Source: Saccharina japonica (Eukaryota; Sar; Phaeophyceae; Laminariales; Laminariaceae). Taken from it: 64,000 nucleotides of DNA. Made by a program: the position numbers and the translations under genes. This document shows positions 10,946 to 22,500 of the stretch, one piece after another. The notes beneath the pieces are model-generated. The model was not told the origin of the DNA. It did no database searches and was given only the letters and a program-made list of their open reading frames with translations. Positions within the stretch are counted from its first letter, which is position 1, and each line of letters opens with the position of its first letter. The DNA is taken from positions 62,001 to 126,000 of the forward strand of contig MEHQ01004263.1 of NCBI GenBank assembly GCA_008828725.1, read 5' to 3'.

Positions 10946-11954
10946 CTTGTCAAACCCTGCCTGTCGGACTCTCTTTGATGGCTCGAAAAAGGTATGTATG
11001 CTGCGTGTGGTGCTCCAAAGCGAATAAGAGGTGGCCAGCTGGATGGAGGCGAGGCTCTCTGCGCATATTCTGGGTTGAACTTCTCGTGTTCATCCTATTT
11101 TCACCCTCGGCCTGTTCGCTGTACAGTATCGGACAGCTGTTAGGAATCTCCTGTGTTGGCCGAGGCTCCCGGCTTATTGTGACGTCAACGTTGAGGATAA
11201 TATTCGCTTTTGTGCCGGGTCTAGGGTGGAGCTCCTCGCTGGGCGCAACTAACTGCTGTTTAGTTAGGTGTAAATTTTTAAAAGTTTAGAAAAAAATAAG
11301 TTTTAAATTATCAACTCCCAAAATATCGACGTGTGTCTGTTGCAGTATATAGTATTATAAATGTGCACGAGTATACAGTATACAGTATACATAGCATGTA
11401 TCAGGTGCCATGCTTCGAATAATACATGAAACGGTTTGCAGAGGTTCTCATAACCACCATAAGCAAGTTGCTACCGGTACACAACACACCATTCGTAAAA
11501 TCACGATGTCTCTGCATCCCTGATGGATGGGTTTGTTTTATACGACGACGACGTGCAACACCTGCGTGTGTATGTGTGTATGCCACATACATACATACGT
11601 GCGTCGAGGGGTATGATGCGTGTTTCGGCATTTTCAACACTCCGAATGGTTGGCACTCCTACCGTAAATATGAAAGTAAAGAACAACCCGAAAACAGCAG
11701 CGAGTCTGCAAATCGTTACGCTGCAGCGCATTCATTTTGGAAAGTTCGACAGACAGACGCGGGCAGGACTATACAATAAACGTGACACATGGAATAATAT
11801 TAAGAATAAGCGCACACAAGCATGTAGTAAAAAGATGTTCGTTGATTGCAATTCAATGTACATATGTACATGGACTCCTGGCGTGTGTTATTTTCTTTGA
11901 TTGTTTAGCTACGTATACATACGTACCTGGTATTAATTTTGTTTTTGCTACTGT
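10946..11954. other. Unassigned DNA upstream of the AEC-like exon
   Basis: Would contain the 5' region of the minus-strand AEC-like gene. No promoter motif can be singled out. There is a CTG-rich stretch at 10650-10680 just inside the gene, and GTATACAGTATACA repeats occur at 11370-11390. Frames up to 125 codons (11426-11900) lack motifs. Confidence 0.4.
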
Positions 11955-12500
11955 CTCCTCTTTTTCCTTGACTTTCCTTTCGTCTTTCTTTGGCACGGAA
12001 ACGAAACGAAACTGAGTAGGAACCGCCACGCATTAGTTTTATGGGTGGCGCCCAAGGGAATGGAGGCGGGAAAGGGGGGGGGGGGGGGGTCGTAGGGAAA
12101 CCGCGGCGGACGAAAGCAGGCAGGAGACGGCAGACAGGGTAGCAAGATGCCCGGCCTTCAATTAATAAACCTTGTCTGTACTACGGGTACAAACCTACCT
12201 CGGCTGCCTGGAAGGTGCTTTTGGTGTGCTCCGGTTGCCTTTCCTTTCCTGACGTTCTTAGTCTTTCTCTGTTTTACATTGTTTTTCATTCCATTCCATT
12301 TCGTTTCATTCCCTTCGGTTTTTATTGTGTGTCGCATCTCCTCTCGGGGAAGCACGACATTTATTTTCATTATTTTTTGTCATGCTTTTGTTTGTCTGTT
12401 TGATTGTTTGTTGATTTGTTTTATTATGTTTTTTCTTTCTGTCTTTATGTAGGTTTTCTATTTCGCGTTTTCATTTATTTCTAAGTCTTTTGTTTCTCTT
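11955..12500 (+). repeat. Dispersed repeat X, copy 1 (LINE-tail related)
   Basis: Shares ACGAAACTGAGTAGGAA, GTGGCGCCCAAGGGAATGGA, a G-run, GGAAACCGCGGCGGACGAAA, GGAAGGTGCTTTTGGTGTGC and a T-rich end with CTCTCGGGGAAGCACGACA. Copies also lie at 22500-22975, 23820-24290, 44400-44900 and, partially, 47281-47350. The start of the unit also follows the LINE coding remnant at 15300-15480, so X probably derives from a LINE 3' tail; this is inference. In this copy, as at 44.9 kb, X is followed directly by an inverted F repeat. Confidence 0.7.
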
Positions 12501-12527
12501 TCATGCACTCCTGTATTGCTATAATAG

Positions 12528-12890
12528 AAGGGTAAGTCTTGCCTGTCATATATGATACTGCCTTGTCTGCCCTGCTTACTGCACTGAGCGTCAAAGATGT
12601 CAGGAGACGGTAAGTCAAGGAAAAACGGGCATCGGTCAAGGGCGTGGATCCGAGTGTTGCACTCTAAAACCTAGTAATTTAGCGTCAGTCAAGGATAAAA
12701 AAAGACAAATTGCCGTCAGTCAAGGGGTGAAAGTGCCGTCTCCTGACATATTTGCTGAGCGTAGTATCTCTATGTCGTAGTTTTGTGACCACATAACTGG
12801 TGCCTTTTAAAAATGAAGAACCGGCACGGACACTGGGTGTGCTGGATGTCGATGGGTAGAAACGAAGGTTTAATGTGAAGAACACACACA
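12528..12890 (-). repeat. Dispersed repeat F, copy split by a hAT MITE
   Basis: The F unit (minus strand) is interrupted at CACTGAGCGT by the element at 12592-12754. Removing the insertion and one copy of the duplicated CTGAGCGT restores the uninterrupted F sequence seen at 36030-36050 and 44990-45010. A SINE body starts right after it at 12893. Confidence 0.8.
12584..12762. mobile_element. Small hAT-type MITE with perfect 8-bp target duplication
   Basis: The 163-bp element (12592-12754) has 19-bp terminal inverted repeats, CAAAGATGTCAGGAGACGG at the left and its complement with one mismatch at the right. It is flanked by identical CTGAGCGT (12584-12591, 12755-12762). The host F repeat shows that a single CTGAGCGT exists in the empty site, so this is a true insertion. 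Internally the motif GTCAGTCAAGG or GTCAAGGG recurs four to five times, like subterminal binding motifs. It has no coding capacity. Confidence 0.88.
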
Positions 12891-12892
12891 CA

Positions 12893-13128
12893 TGCAACTG
12901 TCGAGAGCGCATGTGTTGGCGTGCGTAGAAAGCACTACTCGTATTCGACGAGAGTTGACGAGGGAAGAAAGTGCTGAAATCGCCTCGCCATAAAGATGCA
13001 AGGCAAGCACCGTAGTAGTAAGGGAGGGAGAAGAGCCTACTTCTGTCGCCCCGGGTGTGCATTACGACTATAGTATATAGGAGGGAGAGAGAACTGAAGG
13101 GCGGAGATAATAAATGGGATGGAAACAT
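12893..13128 (+). mobile_element. SINE body without tRNA head, copy 4
   Basis: Starts at ACTGTCGAGAGCGC and carries the SINE body (GAGTTGACGAGGGAAG, AAGATGCAAGGCAAGCACCG, GGGAGGGAGAAGAGCC) through ATAATAAATGGGATGGAAA. It has no head: the F repeat abuts directly, ending in (AC)n. This is either a 5'-truncated copy or a chimera. Confidence 0.75.
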
Positions 13129-13606
13129 GCTGGCCTCGTATTGGCTAGTTGCAAGACGAATAGGAGACTAACCCCCCATTGGTTGGTTGGGTTGAATTGC
13201 ATCTAATACTGTTAATATGAATATTTATAGCAAGAATTAACTCGCAATCATAGTGTCGGGCAATATAAGTGCAAGGGTACCGTCAAACCCCCCTGCGTCC
13301 CCGAAAAATCAGTAATAATTCAAGCTTGGTTGTTTAAAAACAACGATCGGGGATCGTAGATTCCTATTTACTCGAAAAAATGGTTTACATGTATGTACCC
13401 TGTGCAGAAAGCGCACACGTACAATACGACACCACATAAGTCAGTACAGGGTAGGCACGTGCCGTGGTTCAGAGTTAGGTGGTTTCTTCTACATCACACA
13501 TCTGAACGTCGCCAGTGTGACGACTGACGACGACAGATGAAATGACAATGACGTGAATATTGCCAAAGAAAGGTATTTGATTTTTGGAATATTTTTCGCT
13601 CCATAT
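13129..13606. other. Unassigned DNA
   Basis: No feature recognised between the SINE body and the F-LINE chimera. Confidence 0.5.
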
Positions 13607-13806
13607 CGTCTGATGTGTGTGTTTTCACATCAAACCGTTCTTTCTACACCTACCTCTTGACATCCAGCATCCAGCACACCCAGTGTCCGTGCCGAGTTCT
13701 CATCTTAAAGAGATGCCAGCCAGCTAGGTGGTTACAAAACCACGACATAGAGAGAGGTACTACGTCGCAATGCAGTGAGTGGAGCAGACAATGCAATGCC
13801 ATGTGG
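13607..13806 (+). repeat. Repeat F fused to the 5' side of the LINE fragment
   Basis: F in plus orientation runs up to CAGACAATGCAATGCCAT, where the LINE reverse-transcriptase sequence begins at once (GTGGAAAGACGCG). All other F copies continue ATATACGACAGGCAAG at this point. The junction is therefore the start of a 5'-truncated LINE or a template-switch chimera. Confidence 0.7.
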
Positions 13807-15267
13807 AAAGACGCGATCATCAAGGTACTTTACAGAAAGAAGGACCGAACTGATTGCAACAACTACAGAGGGATTTCGCTTGTTGCCCACGCAGGAAAAG
13901 TGCTGCTGAAAGCCGTCGCATCCCGTATCAGCAACTACTGCGAGGACCGAGGCATCTTCCCTGAGGAACATTGCGGTTTTCGTCCTACACGATCAACAGT
14001 CGACATGCTGTTCGTAGTACGACGAGTACAAGAACTCGGACGAGACAGTAGAATCCCTTTGTACATACATGTGCTTCATCGATCTGCAGAAAGCATAGGA
14101 CTCTGTCGACCGAGAGCTGCTGTGGCAGGTATTTACGCGCGTTGGCATACCAACCAAGATGCTTACAATCATCCGCCAGTTTCACGACGGCATGCGCGCT
14201 TGCGTACGCACAGATGATGGTGAGCACTCCGATTGGTTTAATGTCACGCAGGGGCTACGACAAGGCTGCGTGCTGTCGCCACTGCTGTTCAACGTGTTTT
14301 TCGCTGCTGTGATACACGTTGTTCTCGTATAATACGCTTCAGCGTAGACGAAGACATCATGAGATATTTGGTTCACCTCAAGGAGGATGTAGTAGTTGGA
14401 AAAGACGTATCATTGGCATGTGTGCGAAGGGCTGTATTGGGTATGCTGTACGCCGATGATGCAGGAATTGTCTCAATATCTGCTGGGGGTCTCGCTAAAA
14501 TGATGACAGTCATCGTGACTGTCTTCGAAGTAGCAGGCCTCACGGTTTCAGACAAGAAAACGGAAACGATGATCCTACGAACACGGGACCAGACACCCCC
14601 TCCTCCGCCGCTCGCTATCGAAGCAGCTGGTCAGACGTATAGAGAGACGAGTCGGTTCTTGTACCTCGGCGGCATTATCCACGAAGACGCTGACCTCTCA
14701 CTCGAAATCGAACGACGGATCCATCTCATTTGGGCGTGCTTCAAACGGTTCGGACCAGAGTTGTACGACATGAAGACGGCCCGACTTGGTCTGAAAGTCC
14801 ACATGTTGAAGGCCGAGGCGATTGAGACCCTGCTGTACGGATGTGTGACGTGGACTCTCAGTGCACAACACTTCGCCAGGCTCCGACCGGTACACCACCA
14901 AATCCTCCTGCGTGTCATTGGCTTCCAGCGTCGGTAGCGTGGCGACTACAGGACCCTCTCGTACGCAAAGGCTCTCGAGCAGACACGATGCGAGAGCATC
15001 AAAACGACGATCCGTAAACGACGGCTGTTCTTTGCGGGAGCCGTGGCACGGCAACCCAAGGGACGACTACCCAGTCGGGTGATGTTCGGGACAATGACGG
15101 GTGGGGAGGGACGCAGACCGGGCGGACAACCAAAGTCCTGGCAGAAATGCCTTGCTGAAGACCTCAAGGTGTTTGAAGCCACCATGGGGTCCACGGCACA
15201 GGTCCCGTTGGTGGTTGGAGTAGAGACCGCAGCGTGGACCGTTGCAGCAACTAAAGTGGGCAAGTGA
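13803..15267 (+). pseudogene. Decayed non-LTR retrotransposon (LINE) reverse transcriptase and C-terminal region
   Basis: Successive frames encode the RT of a LINE ORF2 from the N-terminal RT motifs onward: CNNYRGISL, then CGFRPTRSTVDMLF, then a region matching [15 protein letters not shown] near 14160-14300, and the catalytic YADD motif at about 14449-14460. A thumb and C-terminal domain follow (RRLFFAGAVAR near 15020-15050, GRRPGGQPKSWQ near 15115-15150). The gene is broken by a frame change near 14060, an in-frame TAG in the segment after LQKA near 14095, a stop near 14330 and a TAG at 14936. The apurinic endonuclease part upstream is missing. It no longer encodes an active enzyme. The clade is uncertain. 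Confidence 0.9.
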
Positions 15268-15683
15268 CACAGGGGGGTCCTCGAAGCGGCTGAACAGTTC
15301 ATGGTCCGGTGGCACAAGGTCGAAACGGAACTGAGTAGACAGCGCCACGCATCTGTCGCGGGGAGTGCACAATGGAATGGGAACGGGGGGGGTAACAGTC
15401 ATACGGAAACCGCGGTTGATGAGAGCAGGAGGGAGACAGCCGACAGGATAGCAAGGTACCAGGCTGACTAGTAAGTCCCGCCTAGACTACCCGTGCCGCG
15501 CACCTCTGTAGCTGCTTCGAACGCGGCTCTGTTCTGTTGTGTTTTTTCGTTTCGTTTCGATTCGAATTTTTAGTTTCATTGTTACTCTCGTTCTTATCAC
15601 TGTGATGAGGAAGAAGTACTACCTGGCTGGGTGGATGGCGAACTGGGTGTTTAGTTTTTTCTTTTTTTCCTTGGTTATATGGA
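15268..15683 (+). repeat. LINE 3' tail, related to repeat X
   Basis: After the stop at 15267, sequence from about 15310 matches the start of repeat X (CGAAACGGAACTGAGTAG, GGAATGGGAACGGGG, GGAAACCGCGGTTGATGA, GGAGGGAGACAGCCGACAGG). It then becomes T-rich (15540-15670). This position makes X the likely 3' untranslated part of the LINE family. Confidence 0.6.
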
Positions 15684-16027
15684 GGTCGCCTCCTCAGATG
15701 ATGTCGGCCGTGTCGGGGTCTTGAGCAGGGTTGGCCGAGGCCTTGACGCGCACTTTTCTTTTCTTATATGTGGCAAGGAGGTGCCTCCACAAAACCTCCC
15801 TCGCATCTCGCAAGGAGAGATCTCATAGGTTAGAGAGCGGGAGTGGGGGTCGTTCTCGTAGAAGACCCTTCACTCCCTGGTAGCGTTCTGGGTTTGTCTT
15901 CCCGAACGTCAACCATATGAAGACCATCCATGACGGCAGGTCTCGTAGACCGGACGTTGGTTAACGTATCTTCATGGTTGGCATTTGTGATCAGAGGTTG
16001 ACGGTGTCTACGTACCCTATCCTCCAC
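15684..16027 (+). repeat. Repeat C, copy 1 (possible LTR or retroelement end)
   Basis: A 344-bp block from ATGGAGGTCGCCTCCTCAG to CCTATCCTCCACA is repeated nearly identically at 43797-44137 in the palindrome's right arm, and partly, inverted, at 25317-25520 in the left arm. It borders the Ty3/gypsy remnant at 16-19.4 kb on its 3' side (minus orientation). It could be that element's LTR, but a second copy beyond the pol region is not seen. Confidence 0.6.
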
Positions 16028-19000
16028 ATCGCCCCCTCCTTCATGCGCCTCAAGTCCATCTTTGCTAGGGATGTATGTGACTTTGGGGCGATCATTTCAA
16101 GAGGGGTACGCTCGGTAGGTGGAGTGTTGACAGGGGAACGTAGTGTAGTCATCTCTTTCACCGCAACATTCTGTATCTTCCAGAAGCCCCCTCCGACTGC
16201 CAGGGACAGCACACTACGTGTTGAGTAAACACGGCTGGTAAGTGTTAGGATTCGGTACAGTTTGTTTGCATGCCGGCAGCAAAATTTCGGAGTTCCAATG
16301 GTTGTCCCATTTGTTTTTGACTCAGCGCTATCTGTCGTGTGGCCACACTTAGACAGCGTTCCTCGTGACGGCGGCATGTTTTTACGACACGGGCGAATGT
16401 TTCCGTTATGTATATGCTCGGACTGGTGTTGCCTTGTTATGGAGCACATTTCGGATATCCGTTTTCTACTTGCTCGGACTGGTGTTACCTCGTTATGGAG
16501 AACATGTCGGTGTTACCTTGTTATGGAGCAAGGGTTGGATGGATGTCTACATTTGGCGTGCAGTTGCCTAGACATCGTGCGGGGTAAGTTCGCGAGACCG
16601 GACCGCTTGGGAGATGACCTCGGCTTTTCAACATAGTCTCGTTGAGATTTCTTATGTCGAACCGGGTCCTTTCGAACTGTAAGTTTGGTAAAACGGTGGT
16701 ATGCTCGTGGTTGTTGACTATCTTCTCGAATGTTGTGGTTTCCTGGAAGCTTTCGTTTCTTTATTCTCGGATTCCTGAGACAGAGACTTCCATTGCGAGA
16801 CATCCTCCTTGTCAGCAAATGCCCAAACAAATGCTGATAGAGTGCAATCGATCGTTGCTACTCTCGTCACCGTTGGTATCCCTATTTTTTTTTTGTGTTT
16901 CCTACCCTAGGTGATACCCTCTGTTACCTTCTCGTTCTAGATTTATTAGCCGCAGCATAACATGTAAATCACTTCTCTTTTTTGTGATGGAGCTCTGTAT
17001 GTTGTTGCTTTATTCAATCCCCACCATTTTCTCGTTTCCGCTTTTTGGCGTCGCGGGACGTGGTGTCTTCGGGAGACGCGATGTGTAAACCTTTTATGGT
17101 TTTTGTTTTTGTAGGCGGCTTTTATGCGTGACGTTGTGGTATGTACCTCGTCTGCGCGATACTCGAGATTTTTGTTTTTTTTTGTATATTCGGGGCCGTA
17201 TCCCCTCGTCATGCGCATGCGGTAGTTAAAATGGTGCAGATTTTCGTTCTGCTCGGTCCAAGCTTGTAACCGACCTTAGTCAACGACTTATGACTCAATC
17301 CTTTGTTGAGCTTCATCTGGATGGTCCAACGCGGGTGGGGAATTTTGTTTCCCAAGAAACATCCAGCCAGCTTGTCAAGATGATGTGCTGGTGGTGTTTT
17401 TCGCGGGTGGTAGGAATCGGTGGGTGAGGTGCACGTATATTTCACGTGCTTAGTTTGTTTTCCATACGTTATACTCAGTACACCAGTGGTGCCAGCTGTG
17501 AGCAAATTGTGTATGGTCCTCTCCACGGCAACAGCAGTTTTGTTTGGGCCATCCGCATCCTGATCTGGTCTATATATTATAACTTATTGGTCAGGGTAAA
17601 ACATAGGGTACGGCGGCCATAAATGTTTGCTCGCCGTTTGTTCGCTGCACGTTCCGATAGGTTTCGGCGTGCTAGTTCGAAGGCAATTTGTAAATTGTCT
17701 CGTGTTTGTTGTGTTAATTCCTTGATATCTGCTGTGCTTCCTTCGTAAGGAATACCAAGGATGACGTCTGCTGGTCATCGTGCTGGTCTACCGAACATAT
17801 GGAATACTTGTGTTTCCTGCACCGTCGTAATATGTGACACATTGTGGGCCACTTGTATTAGCGGTAAGAGCGATGCCCAGTGTTCGCGGTTGGTCGAGTT
17901 GTGCATGCATGCTGAGCATTACGTGCATTGTTGAATGTGCACGTTATGAAACGGAATTTCCCTGCAACGATACGGTTTTTGTGCGGGTTCTCTTTAATTC
18001 GAGTATGCTCTGTGCGACTGGTGAATCACTTTGTGTTTGAGTTCGGGACTTTGATCTGCGTGTAGAATCTCGGATGGACCGGATATATCTAGAATTCGAC
18101 CAAGGATCGCTTGTGCGATTACGCGAGCAGACTTCTTTTGTACTCGCGTTTGAGTTGCAAACTTTGTATGGTTATCCATCACATTGTGAGGATGTGTTTG
18201 CTTTTTACGCGACTAACACAGGATGTGTTTTGGATTCAACTACTATCGTTTCAAATGAACGTTGAACGGGTACATTTTCCATGGGTAGGTTTGGTCGGTT
18301 ATCGGTGATGTGCCGTCTTTCGGCATTGGCATGCTTTGCATTTTAGCACCAGTTAATTACGTACGTCACGATTCATTGTCGGTCACCAGTATTTATGGCG
18401 ATCGTTTCCATTTTATTTTCGTACGCCGTTCGGAATGCACGGTGGCCCCTGACAAAGCTTGGTTCCTCGTGGTATGCGTGCGAAGCCAGTCCTTTTTAGG
18501 CTGTGGGTAGCACTATTAATGGCAAAACACGGGACTTGCTTCGATTCCTAAGGTGGCCTGGCAATTACGACTTCAACAACCACCTGTCTTGTACAATGTA
18601 GTATGACATGGTTGTTTTGTTTTGTTTCCTGCATCAGGAGTGGTGCGTTGTTATCCACTATAATACATGATGTACGGGACGTGTTCAGCGGTTTGTTTCT
18701 CACGTTTTTTTCGTGGTTTACCGACTCGAACACATCAGACACACTATAACAGTACACCGACTTTACGTGAAATCGTTTGCGATCCCTTTGGACCGATTGA
18801 ACATCATCAAGTTTATATGATACTTGATGTGTGGCCTGGGGCACAGCTGTTTGTAGTGCGGCATCATCTGAAATATCTCTACAGAGGTATGCTAGTTTGA
18901 ATTGTGCCATCTCGTGGTGGTGTTCAAACGAAAATAACCGCGACAGGATGTCTGATACGACGTGTAACTTCCCAGGATTATGTTTCACTGTAAAATCGTA

Positions 19001-19470
19001 TGACTATATGTAGTGTTATGATATTCTTCCCAGCGACACAACGTGTTCTTATTGTCTTGCATGTTGTAGAAGTACCGTAACGCGGCATGATCAGTCACAC
19101 ACACAAAGTGTTCCTCACAAGTAGGGTCTCAGTGCTGTATTGCTAGTCCACTGAATAACATTAATTTTGTGTGGTCGAATATTGTCGTTGGCTATGGTTA
19201 AAACGTTGTTTGAAATCGCGTTAATTGAGAGGTCGTCGTCGTTTTGCTGGACTAGGAAGAACTCCTGTGCCTGCTTCACTAACATCGACATGAATTTGCA
19301 AAATCTTTGGAAAAGTCCGGGAAATGCAGCACAGGGCTTCACTGAGTACAGTAATGGTTTGACTCGTGTAACAGCTCCGTTGTGTTCGGGACCCCAACGT
19401 TCCGCAATTTCTATCATTGCGTCTTGGTATTCGGTGAGATCAAGCGAGGGCGATATTCACAGCCGCCTGT
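16028..19470 (-). pseudogene. Decayed Ty3/gypsy retrotransposon pol (RNase H and integrase)
   Basis: Read on the minus strand, the pieces appear in Ty3/gypsy order. First is an RT-thumb/RNase H region (19420-19100). Then come the RNase H end, with a DHAALRYF-like motif near 19080 and HNPGKLHVVSDILSRL at about 18980-18935. An integrase core piece reads ISGPSEILHADQSPEL (18090-18030), matching the second catalytic Asp region. The integrase C-terminal side carries WASLLPLIQ and HMFGRPAR (17880-17785), then ILGIPYEGST. Many stops and frame changes separate them. The 16.0-17.5 kb part is probably the element's 3' end. It is inactive. Confidence 0.8.
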
Positions 19471-20637
19471 TCGAGGGTGGTCGATTTTTTTTTTTTCGAC
19501 ACCTCACGTCAAATTGTTCAACTTTTACGTTTTGACAGGGGGGGGGGGGTATCTGAGACCATCCCCTCCCTCTACGCCTACACAAAATTTATATAAAACT
19601 GAACACAGGGGACGGTAGAGGGCCGTCCCCCCCCCCCTGCTTGATACAAGGCCTTCCATACTACTACAATAATACCAGGGGCGGCCGCACCGCAGGCCTA
19701 TGAGCTGCAACTGCGTAGAGGCAGCGACTGCAGCAGGAAAGTCGAGGGAGAGTACTGAGCGGTACAAAGGAGCTATGGGCTCGATCGAAGGTGGACCAGA
19801 AGGTCCCGAAGAGCCGTGGGGTCCACAGGCTTGGATGGATAAGCACTGCCTAAAGAAGGTCGCGACGGGCGGGGCCTCTGTATATCAGTCCAGTCAAGTC
19901 CAGTAGTAGTGATCGACGCCTTGATGCCCTATACTCGCCCTGCCCTATATCGTATACTTCGAGTATACGAGTACCTGGTATCTGGTATCATAATACTCGT
20001 ATATACCGGTACGTACCTGTGGTACCTCATATAACCATGTTGCCTTGCCTTACCACCGAGCTGCAGCAGCATGCTTGCTCGCACAGGTGAATCTTGGTAC
20101 TACAGCAGCAAGCAGTACTCGTAGCGCTTCCCGCAGCTACAGCAGTCGAACATTGCAAACCGTTGCTTCGTGTGTTTCTGGGTGGGGACTTGGATGCCGT
20201 CTTTAGACGAGCCACGTATGTATTCATACTGGTGTGGGTAGACCCTTTTACTAACAATCTCGATACTACTATATCTCGGTAGCACTACTTGTACGAGTAA
20301 TTGCCCCGGTCTGCCCTACGTACGAGTAGCGGTACGACAAGCAGTAGTAGTAATAGTACCTCCTTAATACTGCACTGCTGCTGCTGCTGTACGTGCGGAG
20401 AATATTTATTTTCGACCGGCGCTACAGCAGTATAGCCTGGTAGAACACTGCGAATCGTTGCTCGGGTTGTTTCATGTTGGTTCTGTGTGGGGACGTGAGC
20501 GCCGTGTTGCACGAACCACCTGGTACGAGTAGACAATCTTACTGGTTCTGTAAATATCCTGTACCTATCTGTCGGAGATGTGATGTTACTCGTACGTTAT
20601 TTGACTTGTTGCGAGGGTTTGCATCTGTCCGGTACTA
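19468..20637. repeat. Left arm of a 3-kb inverted repeat
   Basis: Pairs with 21313-22500 on the opposite strand. Matching landmarks include a GTGTCGAAAAAA end, poly-G/poly-C runs, AGGCCTATGAGCTGCA, TTGGATGGATAAGCACTGCC and TTGCCTTGCCTTACCACC. Indels and substitutions are scattered through the arm, so it is an old structure. The arm separates two direct copies of the same gypsy fragment (18972-19470 and 20637-21140). The arm has CTG/CAG-rich and TACGAG-rich stretches and no coding motif. Confidence 0.85.
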
Positions 20638-21143
20638 CCAGGATTATGTTTCATGTAAAATCGTATGACTATATGTAGAGTTATGATATTCTTCCCAGCG
20701 ACACAACGTGTTCTTATTGTCTTGCATGTTGTAGAAGTACCGTAACGCGGCATGATCAGTCACACACACAAAGTGTTCCCCACAAGTAGGGTCTCAGTGC
20801 TGTATTGCCAGTCCACTGAATAACATTACTTTTGTGTGGTCGAATATTGTCGTTGGCTATGGTTGAAACGTTGTTTGAGATCGCGTTAATTGAGAGGTCG
20901 TCGTCGTTTTGCTGGACTAGGAAGAACTCCTGTGCCTGCTTCACTAACATCGACATGAATTTGCAAAATCTTTGAAAAACTCCGGGAAATGCAGCACAGG
21001 GCTTCACTGAGTACAGTAATTGTTTGACTCGTGTAACAGCTTCGTCGTGTTCGGGACCCCAACGTTCCGCAATTTCTCTCATTGCGTCTTTGTATTTAGT
21101 GAGATCAAACGAGAGCGATATTCATAGCCGCCTGTTTGGTACT
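20637..21143 (-). pseudogene. Second copy of the gypsy RT-RNase H fragment
   Basis: A direct duplicate of 18972-19470, with the same minus-strand peptide (IAERWGPEH, FPGVFQRFCKFMSMLVKQAQ, LSINAISNN) and a few substitutions. It lies in the 675-bp spacer between the inverted arms, so the arms are embedded in, or carry, duplicated gypsy DNA. It is non-functional. Confidence 0.85.
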
Positions 21144-21312
21144 TTTTTTCCTCGCGAAGTTAACCATGCCAAGTACTGATCGTAGCTACTAAACTTTTTA
21201 TTTTTCGTTTTTATTTTTTTTTCGTTTTTGGGCGTTGGTAGATCTAATCGTAGCTTTTATACGGTCATCACCGACTCGAAATTCGTAGGCAGATCGGACG
21301 TAGCCCAAGCAT

Positions 21313-22500
21313 TAGTACCGGACAGATGCAAACCCTCGCAACAAGTCAAATAACGTACGAGTAACATCACATCTCCGACAGATAGGTACAGGATATTTAC
21401 GGAAGCAGTAAGATTGTCTACTCGTACCAGGTGGTTCGTGCAACACGGCGCTCAGTGTCACGTCCCCACACAGAACCAACATAAAACAACCCGAGCAACG
21501 ATTCGCAGTGTTCTACCAGGTTATACTGCTGTAGCGCCGGTCAAAAATAAATATTCTCCGCGCGTACAGCAGAGTGCAGTATTAAGGAGGTACTATTAAT
21601 ACTACAGTACTACTGTAGTACCGCCACGTAGGGCAGACCGGGGCAATTACTCGTACAAGTAGTGCTACCGAGATATACTCGTATTAGTATCGAGATTGTG
21701 AGTAAAAGGGTCTACCCACACCAGTATGAATACATACGTGGCTCGTCTAAATACGGCATCCAAGTCACCACCCAGAAACACACGAAGCAACGGCTTGCAA
21801 TGTTCGACTTCTGTAGTAACTGCGGGAAGGCTACGAGTACTGCTTGCTGCTGTAGTACCAAGATTCACNTGTGCGAGCAAGCATGCTGCTGCAGCTCGGT
21901 GGTAAGGCAAGGCAACATGGATATATGAGGTACCACAGGTACGTACCGGTATATACGAGTTGATGATACCAGATACCAGGTACTCCTATACTCGAAGTAT
22001 ACGATATAGGGCAGGGCGAGTATAGGGCATCAAGGCGGCGACCACTACTGGACTTGACTGGACTGATACAGAGGCCCCGTCCGTCGCGACCTTCTTCAGG
22101 CAGTGCTTATCCATCCAAGCCTGTGGATCCCACGGCTCTTCGNGGACCTTCTGGTCCACCTTCGATCGAGCTCATAGCTCCTTTGTACCGCTCACTACTC
22201 TCCTTCGACTCTCCTGCTGCAGTCGCTGCCTTTACGCAGCTGCAGCTCATAGGCCTGCGGCCGCCCCTGGTATTGTAGTAGTATGGAAGGCCTTGTATCA
22301 AGCAGGGGGGGGGGGGGGCGGCCCTCTACCATCCCCTGTGTTCAGTTTTATATATGTATTGTATAGGCGTAGAGGGAGGGGATGGTCTCTCAGGTACCCC
22401 CCCCCCCCTGTCAAAACGTCAAAGTTGAACAGTTCGACGTGAGGTGTCGAAAAAAAAAATGACACTGGTTACTAAAAAAGCAAATTCGACCACCAACTCA
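21313..22500. repeat. Right arm of the 3-kb inverted repeat
   Basis: Reverse complement of 19468-20637 with scattered differences. It contains two undetermined bases, at 21869 and 22143, showing an assembly or read conflict. The outer end carries the TGTCAAAACGTC and GAGGTGTCGAAAAAA sequences mirrored at 19490-19540. Confidence 0.85.
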
